From: Mesorhabditis belari
Taxonomy: Eukaryota; Nematoda; Chromadorea; Rhabditida; Rhabditidae
Direction: 5' to 3'
Length of the DNA: 64,000 nucleotides
NCBI GenBank assembly: GCA_958450365.1
Contig: CAUEEP010000893.1
Span: 62,001-126,000 of the forward strand
Numbering within the stretch: the stretch's first letter is position 1; each line of letters starts with the position of its first letter. The position numbers and the translations under genes were made by a program. Below the pieces are notes generated by a model that saw only the letters and a list, made by a program, of their open reading frames with translations, was not told the DNA's origin and ran no database searches. Of this stretch, positions 1 through 10,113 are shown in pieces.

Positions 1-237
1 TTTTTTGAAGAACTTTTATTGTTTTATTTTATTTTTTAAAAAAAAGAAAGTTATCTTGAGAATTACAAATTGTAAGATTCAAATTTTAAAACTATTCTTG
101 AAATTAGTTGCATCAATTCGTGCTTCTCTCCATTTTCGACGTTTTTACGTGAACCAAAATCTTTGGCTCTTTTCGACCTAAAGATTTATTCTTGATTTGA
201 GTCGCTTTCTTGAGTTTTCTAAAAAGTGCTTAGAATT

Positions 238-1787
238 ACCGTAATCCAAGAGTAATTTTGAGTGTTTGAGGTAGATGAGAATTTGATAAAGTAATGAAAT
301 GGATGGCAAAGAAATTGGGAATCAAGGAGAATCAAGGGGATGAGCTATCGGCGCCTTAAGTTTAGAAGGTAAAGATCGGTCAAAGTCTGACTGCTGATCA
401 TTTTTTTTGTCTCACATCGGCTGAACAGTAAAATGCGGTTAGTCAGACTAAAGTACAGCAAAATCTACGAGACTCATTTGTTTATATTGGGTTGTCCAGT
501 TATGAATGCGTGTTTTTACTATTTTGTAAATTTCTCAAGATACCGAAATCAAGAAAAAGATATATATGAGTATTATTCGAAAGCTGAAGATCTCCTCTAC
601 ATTTTGATGTAAAAAGTTTTTGAATTTGCTCAGCTTTTGGGCAAATTGACTGCACAGAAGAAGGAGTGGCCAAAAAATGGAAGGGTGCCTTTGGATCAAG
701 TTTTGGTTCCGCTCAAATTGAGTTAACCGTTTGATGTTTGGCCAATAGATATATCAATACAACTTTTTTTAAAAAATATACCAATTTCAGAGCATCTTTA
801 CTTTTCTTTTCTTTTCTGGGCGGTTATTTTACACCATAAAACTTGAGGAATAGCTAAGCTGAAATGGGTTTTTTTTTGAAAACGACCTCTCCCTTTGTGC
901 AGTCAATTTCCCAAAAAGTTGAATGAATTCAAAAAGTTTTTTATTCCAAAATGTAGAGGAGATCTTGAACTTTCGAATGATATATAACACTCATATAAAT
1001 CTGTTCGATATCTTGAGAAATTTACAAAATAGTAAAAACGCGCATTCATAACTGGACAACCCAATATTTTATCAAGACCGTTTCCCAGATCCAAGAACCT
1101 TTTTAGCCTGTTCTACTTGATAAATACTGTAAAAAATTCGAAAAAAAGAACCAAACTCTTCTATTTTTCAATTCTCAATCGATTTTCATCCAAAATCCCC
1201 CAAAAATCCCTCAAAAAATCCCTCAAAAATCCTTTTTCGTGCCTAGCCCTAGTACCCAAATTTTCAAGAGCTCAAAAATCAGGGTTTTTGTTTGATTTTT
1301 ATCCGCTTTTCATTCTTTTACCGCTTTTAAGCTATAAATATTATTTAAAGCCTTTGAAAATCTTGAAAAAGTTGAACATTTTGCTTTCGGAAAACTGAAA
1401 AATCCGAAAAAATGAAAAATTCCGTCTAAATGAGGCTCTTCAATACGAAATAAATACGATACTCGTCTCGTAGATTTAGTTGCCTTTAGATTTTGCTGAC
1501 CGCTGACGTAGACTTTAGTCTGAATAACCGCATTTTACTGTTCAACCGATCTGGCACAAAAAAATGAGCAGAAGTCAGGCTTTGACCGATTTCTACCTTC
1601 TAAACTTAAGGCGCCGATAGCTCAGTGCATCTGCACGGTAAACGGAATTGTTTAATTCCCTTGGGTTTGATTGTTGATTGTTTAATTCCCCTTGATTCCC
1701 AATTTCTTTACCATTCATTTCATTACTTGATTAAATTATCATCTACCTATACACTCAAACTTACTCTTGGATTACGGTAATTCAATC
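238..1787. repeat. Large foldback (inverted-repeat) element
   Basis: Bases about 238-640 recur in reverse complement at about 905-1787. Shared blocks include the outer 'accgtaatccaagagtaa' against 'ttactcttggattacggta', the 'ggcgccttaag' block, the 'gcggttagtcagact' block and the inner 'gttgtccagttatgaatgcg' block. Both arms carry a tRNA-like 'gatgagctatcggcgcc' or 'ggcgccgatagctcag' motif. No transposase is visible, so this looks like a non-autonomous foldback element. Confidence 0.7.
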
Positions 1788-1794
1788 CAATCCA

Positions 1795-1912
1795 ATTCAA
1801 TCCAATTCGATTCGATTCAATTCAATTCAATCCAATTCAATTCAATTCAATTCGATCCAATTCAATTCAATTCAATTCAATTCAATTCAATCCAATTCAA
1901 TTCAATCCACTC
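1795..1912. repeat. ATTCA/AATTC pentanucleotide tandem array
   Basis: About 24 imperfect copies of a 5-bp unit (ttcaa, with tccaa and ttcga variants). The 3' end of receptor gene A reads into this array on the minus strand. Confidence 0.9.
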
Positions 1913-4900
1913 ACAGCTCATCAAATTCGTGAAATAACATCGATAAGGCTTATAGACAGACATTGTCGTTATCGTGAAAACAAGACCATAGAAAGTCTGG
2001 AAGAAATTGCCGAACTCGTTGATCACTGAAATTTCAATGTTAAAGTCCCTAGTTGAAGTTAGAGTTATCCTCGATTTTCAAAGTTTCGTTTCACTTAATA
2101 GAGACTTTAACGATCAAGAATACAAACTTATCGAATCCGCGAAATACAAGGAGATCATCCGGGCGATAACCGGAATCCCAATGATGCAAATGGGAAGTGA
2201 AAACTGAAAAGCTTATCCATTATGAAAGTTTTTCTTGATTTCGTTTCACTCAGAGAATTCAGAGATTTTCCTGCGCTCACCTGTATGAGGCAATTCTTCA
2301 AAAACATTTTCTGCTTTGATGCGGTCGCCGTTGAAACAATAGCGTTGACTTTCAGCGAATCAAAGTATTTCTTGGCCACAAAAAGAAGTATAAACAAGCA
2401 TAGATTTCCAATGCACATAAATAACAAAGTACCTGGAAGAGAGATTCATCAGATTCAGATTCGATCTTTACAAAAATTTGAAAAATATTACTCTGAGATG
2501 GGCTAAAAGTCTAGTTCTGGCTTTACAGCTTTACAGAAAGGCTGGCTTTACAGAAAGAATTGAAAAAGGTTTCTTTGGATCTTGAATTGCTTGAATTTGG
2601 AAGCTTGATCTTGGAAAAACTGAAGAACTTTCAGATTATTCAATTGGAACAAAAGATATTCAGTTTTCGAGTTTATTGTGATGAAACGACTACAGTAATC
2701 TTGTTGTTTAAATCAACAAAAAAAAGCACCTCCATTCAGCAATGCGCTGAAGAAAAATCGCAAGAGAATCACGTGTTTTATTGGATCGATTTCAACTTGA
2801 GTCTGAATTTGATCAAGATCAAGATTCGGTTTTCACTTTTTACCCCTCGATCCACGCACACTGGGATCCCTGTTTCACAAAGTAAAAAAATGCCATTGAG
2901 AAATGTAATCCAAAGCACGATTCTGAAAGCTAATAGCTTTAAATGATAAAATCTTTACCGTAAAACAATGCGCTTTCGATCATCTTCCGGGAGAATTCTT
3001 CGAAGAGCACCAATGAACAATGAATGAAGAGATACGGACATCACGGATGCGGATAAGAAGAGCAAAACCTAGAGAACTGGCAGGCTTTCATGAAAAAGAC
3101 AAAAGCCATGGTAGCCAAGACGAAAATCTAAGCCAAGCCAAGACGAAAATCAATGCTTGGCTCTGTCTTGGCCTGGAAAATCGATGATACTACGCCGGTT
3201 ATCGGCACTTTTTTGGGGTAATTTTCAACGTTGATTCCGAATTTAAGTTAGTAAATAAGTTTTAATCGCAGAAAAGTCATTTCTGGAGATCCAAATCGCC
3301 TCTCCGAACATTTCTTGGTGTTGGCGAAAAAGATGACTATATTTTTCGACTTTTTAAATGTGTCAAAGCCTTTGCCTTGGCCTGGAAAATCGGTGGTATT
3401 ACGCCGGTTAGCGGCACTTTTTGGGGTAACCTTTTTGGGCTACTCAAGTGCTGGATTACCCATCAAGTGATTGTCACTTACAGAAACAATTCCTCAGCTT
3501 CGTATTCTATTAAATCATGTTGTTAGGCTTTCAAATTTTGAATTTTTTAAAGAAATCAGTTTTTGTGAGCTGTGATCACCCTCACTCACTGTTTGAATCC
3601 GAACGTCGACCATCAAAATGCTGAGCACACCAACAAATCGAAGAGACAATTCCCCATGAGTGACAGTGATTCGATTTGCGCAAAAGAGCCCGAAAATGAG
3701 ATCGAGAAAAATCGAGCCTGACTGGAAAATTGGAAATTAAAAGCAAATAAAGTAGACAAGGCGGTCCATAAAAAAGGTGGGTCATGAAAATGCCGCGGTA
3801 ATTCCAGTTGTCATTATTGCTGCGGTTAAAAAGCTCGTAGTTGGATCTGAGCCTTTGGATACGGTTCACCTCTGTGTGATACTGGATCCGGGGTTAAATT
3901 CGTCGGTTCTCCGGCGAGAGTCACTCTGAATAAATCAGAGTGCTCAAAACAAGCGTTTCGCTTGAATGTTTTTGCATGGAATAATGGAAAAGGACTTCGG
4001 CTTCTTACTGTTGGTTTCGGAATTGGATTAATGATTAAGAGGGACCAACGGGGGCATGCGTACCGCTACGCGAGAGGTGAAATTCATGGACCGTAGCGTG
4101 ACGAACTAAAGCGAAAGCATTTGCCAAGAATGTCTTCATTAATCAAGAACGAAAGTCAGAGGTTCCGAAGGAGTTCGAAGGCGAGTTTTTTGTGCTGAGT
4201 TTTGATGGCAGAATTGGGTTCAGGATTGGTTTTTTCCTCAGGGGTTACACATTGGCACAAAGTTGGTTTTTTTTTGAGAATTTAATGTATTGAGTGGAGA
4301 CCAAAATTCATGTACATGTATTACATGAATTTGAAATTTTTATTTTCACTATTTCATCTTAAAACTTAAAACACATTGGCACAATGTTGGCTTTTTTTTG
4401 AGAATTTAATGAAATAGGGCTTATATATTGAGTGGAGACCAAAATTCATGTATACCTATACTATTTTACCATAAAATTTTTCAATTTTTATTTTCTTTAC
4501 TTTATTTTCGCCTATTTAATACTTACATTGTATTTTCAGAGGGCATTTTTCCATCGCCCATTTCAGAAATCTCGAAAATAGTTGGGTTTTCAGGGCGAAA
4601 AACCATCTGTAGCTTTTTTTCTAGCGTCAGAAAGAAAACCATCTTTTTGCTAGTGCCTTATTTTTTACTAGATACACATTATACTCGAATCCGAGCTATA
4701 TCCATGAAAGTTGAGCTTTGATCGATTTTTCAGATGATGAATTTGATCATCTTCAGCTTCTTATACAGCAAATACGGTAACCGTTTTTAATGGGTGCAAT
4801 TTATGTGCCCCGTAGTTTAATCTCAACGAACACGATGCGCTACATGGCTCTGCGCTCGGGATAACGCCGAAGCTGCGACTAACCGAACAAAATGCTGCTT

Positions 4901-5096
4901 AAACCTGGCAGATCGGACGGGATGCCGCATTTCAAACTGGCCAGAACGTAAACGTAAACACTGGGATCTTCTTCCATCGTGAAATCGTGAAAACTCACAT
5001 GTGCAAAAGCGATATATCTCGCTTGAATCCTCATCTCTTTCGGCGCTTTGAACAAAATGATAAAAATAAAGAAAATGTTTATAATCGAGCAAATAC
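1877..5096 (-). CDS. Nematode 7TM chemoreceptor A (srh/str-like)
   Basis: Minus-strand exons are 5096-4999, 3721-3590, 3068-2959, 2922-2844, 2802-2730, 2432-2281, 2203-2128 and 2025-1877. All junctions are GT-AG and the phases agree; the exons give 288 residues after a missing first exon. Features in order are a TM1 exon with 'APKEMRIQARYIAFAH', a TM2 exon with 'LDLIFGLFCANR', TM3 ending 'FIGALRRILPEDDRKR', TM4, TM5 with the loop 'STATASKQKMFLKNCLIQ', TM6 'FSLPICIIGIPVIAR' and TM7 'FTITTMSVYKPYR'. The loop ending in 'liQ', followed by a proline-rich TM6 and a PYR after TM7, is the layout of the srh/str superfamily, presumably sensory membrane receptors. Exon lengths match paralogue B at 11-15 kb. 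An 18S rRNA fragment lies in intron 1. The last codons read into a pentanucleotide array. The start codon is not identified. Confidence 0.8.
3791..4185 (+). pseudogene. 18S rRNA fragment (pseudogene)
   Basis: The sequence contains classic small-subunit rRNA blocks: 'gccgcggtaattccag', 'ggttaaaaagctcgtagttg', 'gaggtgaaattcatggaccg', 'gcatttgccaagaatg' and 'aatcaagaacgaaagtcaga'. It covers only the region around universal positions 560-1000, with indels (for example 'ggttccgaaggagttcg'), and lacks both ends. It lies inside the first recognised intron of receptor A, on the opposite strand, so it is an inserted rDNA piece and not a working gene. Confidence 0.85.
4186..4998. other. Intronic spacer of receptor A
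   Basis: This is AT-rich sequence with an approximate direct repeat of 'acacattggcacaa...ttttttttgagaatttaatg' (about 4246 and 4370). At about 4880-4930 a minus-strand stretch resembles the 5S cluster ('cagatcggacgggatgccgcatt'), a degraded 5S fragment. No exon is recognised. Confidence 0.5.
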
Positions 5097-5229
5097 CTGA
5101 AAATTTCAGTAGTCAGTTTTGCTCGGCTGAATATTTTTATAGAATTGTCGAAGGTTTACAGTCACTTAAAGTTATTATAAACTCTTTTAGTTTATACTTT
5201 AGACTCATTTAACTATTTCTATTTAACTA

Positions 5230-5744
5230 TTGGGTTGGTGAATTGAAAACTGCGGGCTATTGTCATATGTGACTGTTTGAGCACTTTCTTCAAAAGAAAC
5301 CCATTTTGGGGTCAATGGAAAAGGTGTAGAGAATCAAAAATCAAGCTTATATCCAAATTTTCAGAACGATTCAAAAACTGGTTTTCAAGAAATGCCAAAT
5401 TTACGAATTTTCACAAAACTTGCATTTTAAGCGAAACTACTAAGTGTATCTTTTTGGAAATTTGGCTATAAGCCTAATTTTTGATTCTCTACAACTTTTC
5501 TATTGACACCAAGGTGGGTTTCTTTTGAAGAAAGTGCTCAAACTGGGGCATCTCCAGTCCTCGATTTTTGAGTCTCACACTTGTCTCAGACACAAACCAA
5601 AATCCTACTACGAAAGAGGAATCCGCAAATTGCCTGTAAAATGGGCAGAAGTCGTCAATAATAATGGAAATTATTTGGAATGAATTGATGGTTTTATGTT
5701 CAATAAATTTTAGTTCAAAGTCCCGCAGTTTTCACCAACCCAAT
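5230..5744. mobile_element. Mariner-derived MITE, family 1
   Basis: The element starts 'ttgggttggtgaattgaaaa' and ends 'gcagttttcaccaacccaa', with TA at each edge. A palindromic core ('gagcactttcttcaaaagaaac' and its inverse) is shared with copies at 40094, 45171 and 50477. Only the end of a transposase frame remains. Confidence 0.8.
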
Positions 5745-6148
5745 AAAAGAGGAAATCTGTTAGAGAATTTACTTTTTATCTAAATAATAACTAATAACAT
5801 GTTGCAAAATTGACTCGCTCTAAAATAAACAGCCTTAGTTGGGAACTTTCTCCATTCATCCCCCATTCAGTCCGGACCTCGCCCCTTCTGATTACTATTT
5901 ATTCCGGATCATGAGTAATGAGCTTTCGGGAGGACACTTCGATCCGGAAGAAGCAGTCAAAAATTGGCTTTGAAAGTTTTTCGATTCAAAACCAAAATCC
6001 TACCACGAAAGAGGAATCCGCAAATTGCCTGTAAAATGGGCAGAAGTCGTCAATAATAATGGAAATTATTTGGAATGAATTGAGGGTTGTTGTTATGTTG
6101 AATAAATATTAGTTCAAAGTCCCGCAGTTTTCAATTCACCAACCCAAT
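5745..6148 (+). pseudogene. Mariner transposase 3' remnant (family 1)
   Basis: The plus strand encodes in pieces 'SPDLAPSDYYLF', 'MSNELSGGHFDPEEAVKNWL' and 'GIRKLPVKWAEVVNNNGNY'. These are the third-aspartate region and C-terminus of a mariner transposase, with a premature stop after 'KNWL'. The 3' inverted terminal repeat ends at 'caccaacccaa'. A near-identical relic is at 45690-45950. Confidence 0.75.
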
Positions 6149-6950
6149 ATTTAAATAATTAGACTTATTTAAACCTTTCAGAATTACCCGTTGTATAGTA
6201 GGCGATTTTGATTAAACCCAATGGATCAAATTCATCGATATTGGACATTGTAAAAGCTGAATCAAAAGCTATTACAATAAAATATTACTTTTAAAAGAAA
6301 AGTAAACTCAGGAGAAATTTTTGAGGAGAAATAAATGACCGTTTTGATCGGTGAAATGGTCAGGCGGGCGACGCCGAACAAATCTCATTTGCACAAAAAA
6401 AACGCCAAAAAAACACTCCTACACAGACATTTAGTCAGAGTTTTGTGATTTTTGACCACATTTGAAAAGAATTCAAACCAAGAATGAAAATCGATTCAAG
6501 CAATTTGCCAATGAAACACAAAACAAATCACATTTTAGAATCATACCCACATTTCAATATTTCCCGATTGAAATCTATTGAACTATTGAACTATTTCACT
6601 ATTTCACTATTGAAATCTCACCTGAAACTCTTAAAATAAGATTCATTGCTATACAGTCATGAGCAAAAGTATTCACCCCTCCTATTGTTGAAGTTTAAAA
6701 CGGAAAATTTTTGAATGAAAATTGAAATAAAGATTTGCGAAGTGAGTATGAAGGCTTTTATATATATGCTTTATTCATGGGGCGAACAGAAGCGAATCAG
6801 ACATTCATAACTGCATATAACATATTGCTACAATACTCTCACCGAAAAAAGAGAAAAAACTAAAGATAGTAGAGTAAGAGTACAATTAGGAAACACAGAT
6901 ACAAAAAGATTAAGATTTGACATATAGGGCAGATTTGACATGGCAATAAG
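6149..6950. other. Intergenic spacer
   Basis: This AT-rich stretch has no gene that I recognise. At 6653 a single Tc1-type terminus, 'acagtcatgagcaaaagtat', appears without a partner. Short 'actatttcactattgaa' repeats occur near 6570-6610. Confidence 0.5.
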
Positions 6951-6999
6951 ATCTAATTCGTTCACAGATACTTTCAATTTTCCTACAGACGAGAAGATA

Positions 7000-7545
7000 C
7001 CAGACGGGAGCTGATTCCAAGTCCAAGACAGGAGCTTATTCCAAGTCCAAGACAGGAGCTGATTCCAAGTCCAAGACAGGAGCTGATTTCAAGTCCAAGA
7101 CGGGAGCTTATTCCAAACCCTACTAATACGGTTCGCAAAAGAATGATAAAGGGAAAGATGATGGGGATGAGAACCGACCGAAATTTGATAAGGATGACTA
7201 CGTGAACTTCTATAAATTTCTACAATTTTCAAGAGGCTTTGAAATTCTGGATGTGACTTAGGGTGGAAAAGAATTTTATAGCAAAAAAATAAGATCAAAG
7301 TAAATACGGCGATATAAAAGGGGTTTTAAATCAAAAACTATAAGTCTAGTCTCATAATTTGGAATAGGAGAAGAAGGGAAACAATGCTGTGTATGCTTTT
7401 TAGTGTATGCTTTTTTAGTGAAACGCCCTTGGACATTTTCAACCAAGGTGATAAGTTTCTTAATGGAAGGTGACCATACGATGGTGGCATACTCGAGCAA
7501 AGGTCGGCAATAGGTTATAAAAGCCTTGCGATAAGTCGCGATTTT
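7000..7545 (-). pseudogene. 3' end of a non-LTR retrotransposon reverse transcriptase
   Basis: Minus-strand frames read 'YCRPLLEYATIVWSPSIKKL', 'LVENVQGRFTKK', 'LLYRRIYFDLIFL', 'YKILFHPK', 'RSSRSHPYQ' and 'SFANRISRVWNKLPSWT'. These blocks, in this order, are the C-terminal tail of jockey/CR1-type reverse transcriptases. The frame changes at about 7298, and the fingers/palm catalytic part is absent, so this is a 5'-truncated, broken copy. The last motif has been amplified into the tandem array at 7001-7118. Confidence 0.75.
7001..7118. repeat. 24-bp minisatellite
   Basis: There are about five copies of 'gacaggagctgattccaagt' plus 'ccaa', with small changes. The unit derives from the WNKLPS codons at the retrotransposon end. 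Confidence 0.85.
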
Positions 7546-7624
7546 AGGGAAACAAATGGCGCGAAGAATTATGTTTTTTTTAGTTAGCCCTTTTTTGTTG
7601 AAAGCCTTTCAGTTAGCCTTCATT

Positions 7625-7716
7625 TTTACATCTCCTACCGGGAATATGTTCTCAAATTTTCTTAGAAGATCTCGGGGTTAATGCTAACTTCAAAGTTGGG
7701 CAATCAAAACCGAAGC
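7625..7716 (-). pseudogene. Degenerate SL1 RNA copy
   Basis: The leader equivalent is 'ggttttgattgcccaacttt' on the minus strand, with several mismatches and an insertion, followed by the 'gttagcattaaccccgaga' body. The Sm-like region and 3' end are eroded ('ctcctaccgggaatatg'). It is unlikely to make a working leader. Confidence 0.65.
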
Positions 7717-8341
7717 GGCATGTTTCTGTCGCGTTATGTGTGCCGGTCATATGATTAGAGACGGACGAAGACGACGAACAACATGTTTTCCGACTCAATT
7801 TCACCACTACAACATGATCTATTTTTCAAACTTTTCTCCACCATATAGTGGGAAGACCCTGTGATTCTGCACCACTGATTCACTGACAGTGAAAGTGAAT
7901 CAGTGGGGCTCCCGCGCGAAAAACCCTTCATTTTTTCATCTTCGCATTTGAGATGACTTCAGCTTCAGCAAATCTTCAGCAAATCACTTGAATTATCAAC
8001 AAAACACTTGAATCTTTTCAACAAACGACTCGAAGAGTTGAGAAAACGTTTACTTGGAGTATCTCTTTCTCGGAGATTTCTCCAACCAATCATCATTACC
8101 ACCAAAAGAAATCAAAAGTATTGAGAACCGTTTTCTCGTTGCCAAATTGGCTTTGACAAATTTGTTTCGTTTTTGGCTTCAAAAATAGCTTTTGAGCTGC
8201 GTGGAATTCCAAGCAGAATACCATGATGATATCATGATTGTACCAAAATAAATCATCCATATTCTATAAATGATAGAAATTATTTTTGATATAAAGTAGA
8301 AACATCGTTTATTTGATTTAACAAAAGGTACTTAACTCAAA

Positions 8342-8425
8342 ATGTTCTCAATGATAGCGATTGGTTTTGTGGCGATCGTTGTATTTTCCGAAACAATTAC
8401 TGGAGATATTTTCGACAAAGTTTAA
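8342..8425 (+). CDS. Small ORF resembling a signal-peptide exon
   Basis: ATG opens a 27-codon frame beginning 'MFSMIAIGFVAIVVFSETI', a hydrophobic N-terminus ending at 'FDKV' and a stop. It could be a short secreted peptide. It could also be the first exon of a secreted protein using the GT at the end of 'aaagtttaaatg'. No following exon was found before the SL1 cluster, so it may be an orphaned first exon. Confidence 0.3.
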   Translation: MFSMIAIGFVAIVVFSETITGDIFDKV

Positions 8426-8520
8426 ATGAAATGTTCAGTTGGATACGCCTTTTATAGGTTGGAGCTGGGAATACAAAGAATTGTCGGCTGATTTGTCGAA
8501 TACAAAGAATTGTCGGCTGG

Positions 8521-8602
8521 GCCCGGGACCTTTTGCTGGGCCTAGCTGCTCTATGAGGCTCTATGAGGCCAACCAATGAGCTACACGTATCTTATTGCTG
8601 CC
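8521..8602 (-). pseudogene. tRNA-like sequence
   Basis: On the minus strand an A-box-like 'gtagctcattggttgg' is followed, after about 45 nt, by a B-box-like 'aggtcccgggccc'. The anticodon arm is not convincing, so this is a tRNA-derived relic at best. Confidence 0.35.
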
Positions 8603-9131
8603 AGTGTAAAGCCTTATGCATTACTGTTCGAAGTGTAGGCTGGGGTTTTGAGAATTGACAAAATGGAAACAATTATAGAACAAAGACGAGAACATCTAGG
8701 AAATTTACGAGGTGTTGAATCAGAAGGGATACCGTTATTTGATTGGATGTCGATTCGATGTTGAAAACGAAATTTGTTTACTTTTTATAAAGCTTTAAAG
8801 AAAAGACGAAGAGAAGGAAAAAGAATAGAGCTTGCTTAGGCCAAACGACCCTGAGAAAATCAATAGACAACACGCTCGAGTCATTTTTTTCTCAGTTTAG
8901 CGACTGTTTTCTCTGTATGGGCAGCAAACGCCAAAATAATGCTGAAAGTCAATTTTCAGCACTAGTAGAACCCGTATTTTTCAGTTTTGGAAATGATAAT
9001 ATAACTTTTCTAAGAATGCGAAAGAAAAACCCCGCAAAAGCACTCTGTGCGTACCTTTCGTGTCGCTCGTAGGAAAAAGCGGCATCTGGCACATGGCCGG
9101 CACACATACCGCGACAGAGATCTCTCTTCTC

Positions 9132-9230
9132 GGTTTGATTACCCAAGTTTGAGGTTAGCATTAACCCCAGACCTTCCAAAAGTGTCTCGAAAAAGTTTTG
9201 GAACGCGTCCTCGTTAGGGGATGCACAAAG
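9132..9230 (+). ncRNA. SL1 RNA-like gene with one leader change
   Basis: The leader at 9132-9153 is 'ggtttgattacccaagtttg' plus 'ag', one base different from canonical SL1 (A to G at position 6). It is followed by the GT donor and the body 'gttagcattaacccc', a Sm-like 'agttttggaacg' and the 3' end 'ggggatgcacaaag'. Upstream it shares the 'gaaaaagcggcatctggcac' block seen before other copies. It could be a variant gene or a decaying copy. Confidence 0.6.
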
Positions 9231-9737
9231 ACTATTTGTGTGAAGCTTCATTGTTTAAACCCGAGTGCCGCAAGCGTTTTGCATTTTTGTGGATCTTTGA
9301 AACAATTTTTGCACAAAGGAGGTAACGTTATGGGTTGGGCCGGTTTTTCTTCCCAGGGTGTGGTCAATTTGAAGTTCGTGTCAGCCAAGATTACATCAAT
9401 GTTCTGGATGATTGTCTCGTGCCTTTTCTTGTTCAAAATCCAACCGTGATAAATGTTTAACAGGAGAATGCGTCCATTCACAAGAGTCGACTCATGAAAT
9501 CTTGGATGATTGTCAACCTCGACCCGGTAGTCCTGCAAAATCTCTGGAAGTACGAATGCCAGAATTTCTCCAATGATCGTAATGGTGCTATGACTGATCA
9601 TTCTACGACTACGTGGTTCCGCGCCACCGCTTCACTGAAAGTGAAGTGAAGAGTTGACACATTTCTTATATATAAATCATCATAGAAATGAAATAAAGCA
9701 TCAAAGCTTTAATTCATTTTACATTTTTAAGTTCATT

Positions 9738-9833
9738 TGTGCATCCCCTTACGGGACGCGTTCCAAAATTTTTTCAAGACACTGCTGGAAGGTCTTGTGG
9801 TTAATGCTAACCTCAAACTTGGGTAATTAAACC
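9738..9833 (-). ncRNA. sls-1: SL1 spliced leader RNA gene
   Basis: The minus-strand leader at 9833-9812 is an exact SL1 (starts ggtttaattacccaag, ends tttgag). It is followed by 'gttagcattaaccacaag', the Sm-like 'aaaattttggaacgcg' and a 3' stem ending 'aggggatgcac'. The SL1 exon is donated to mRNAs by trans-splicing. The conserved upstream block 'tctcgtagcaaaaagagtca' (about 9885-9905) sits where a proximal sequence element would be expected. Confidence 0.8.
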
Positions 9834-10011
9834 GAAGACCCGGGTGTCTGTTGCGGTATCTAGACGTGCCGTGTGCCAGATGACTCTTTTTGCTACGAGA
9901 CACCCAAAAGGTACACACAGTCGTGTCGTTGGCGTCCCTGCGAGGGCTAATGCTCTCTCGTCTTTTAGCCTATTTTAGCCTATTTCAGCCATCTCTCACA
10001 GCCGCACATTC

Positions 10012-10113
10012 GCTTATGGAAACGTTGGAAACACGGCACTCCGTCCGATCCAAGCAACGTTGGGCTCGGTGAATACTTGAATCGAGACTTGGGAATCCCG
10101 AGTGCCGTAAGCT
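10012..10113 (+). pseudogene. 5S rRNA pseudogene
   Basis: It has the 5S ends 'gcttatggaaacgttggaaa' and 'gaatcccgagtgccgtaagc', but is about 17 nt shorter than the intact copies (about 119 nt). It has lost part of the 'ctgccaagtta' region and the box around 'tcggagacgg'. Confidence 0.75.

Larger units (their letters stand above)
7720..9121. other. Spacer between SL1 relics
   Basis: The sequence next to SL1 copies (for example 'gtgccggtcatatg', 'gatctatttttcaaacttttctccaccatatagtgg') resembles the flanks of other SL1/5S units at 38.7 and 48.8 kb. A short signal-peptide-like ORF at 8342 and a tRNA-like piece at 8521 are listed separately. Nothing else is recognised. Confidence 0.5.

Noticed and set aside
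2560..2946. 128-aa plus-strand ORF
   Set aside because: It is antisense to receptor A exons 2922-2844 and 2802-2730, which have splice sites and a paralogue.
5277..5471. 64-aa ORF beginning MSTFFKRNPF, repeated nearly identically at 40142, 45219 and 50524
   Set aside because: It lies across the palindromic core of family 1 MITEs; identity comes from transposon copies, not from a conserved gene.
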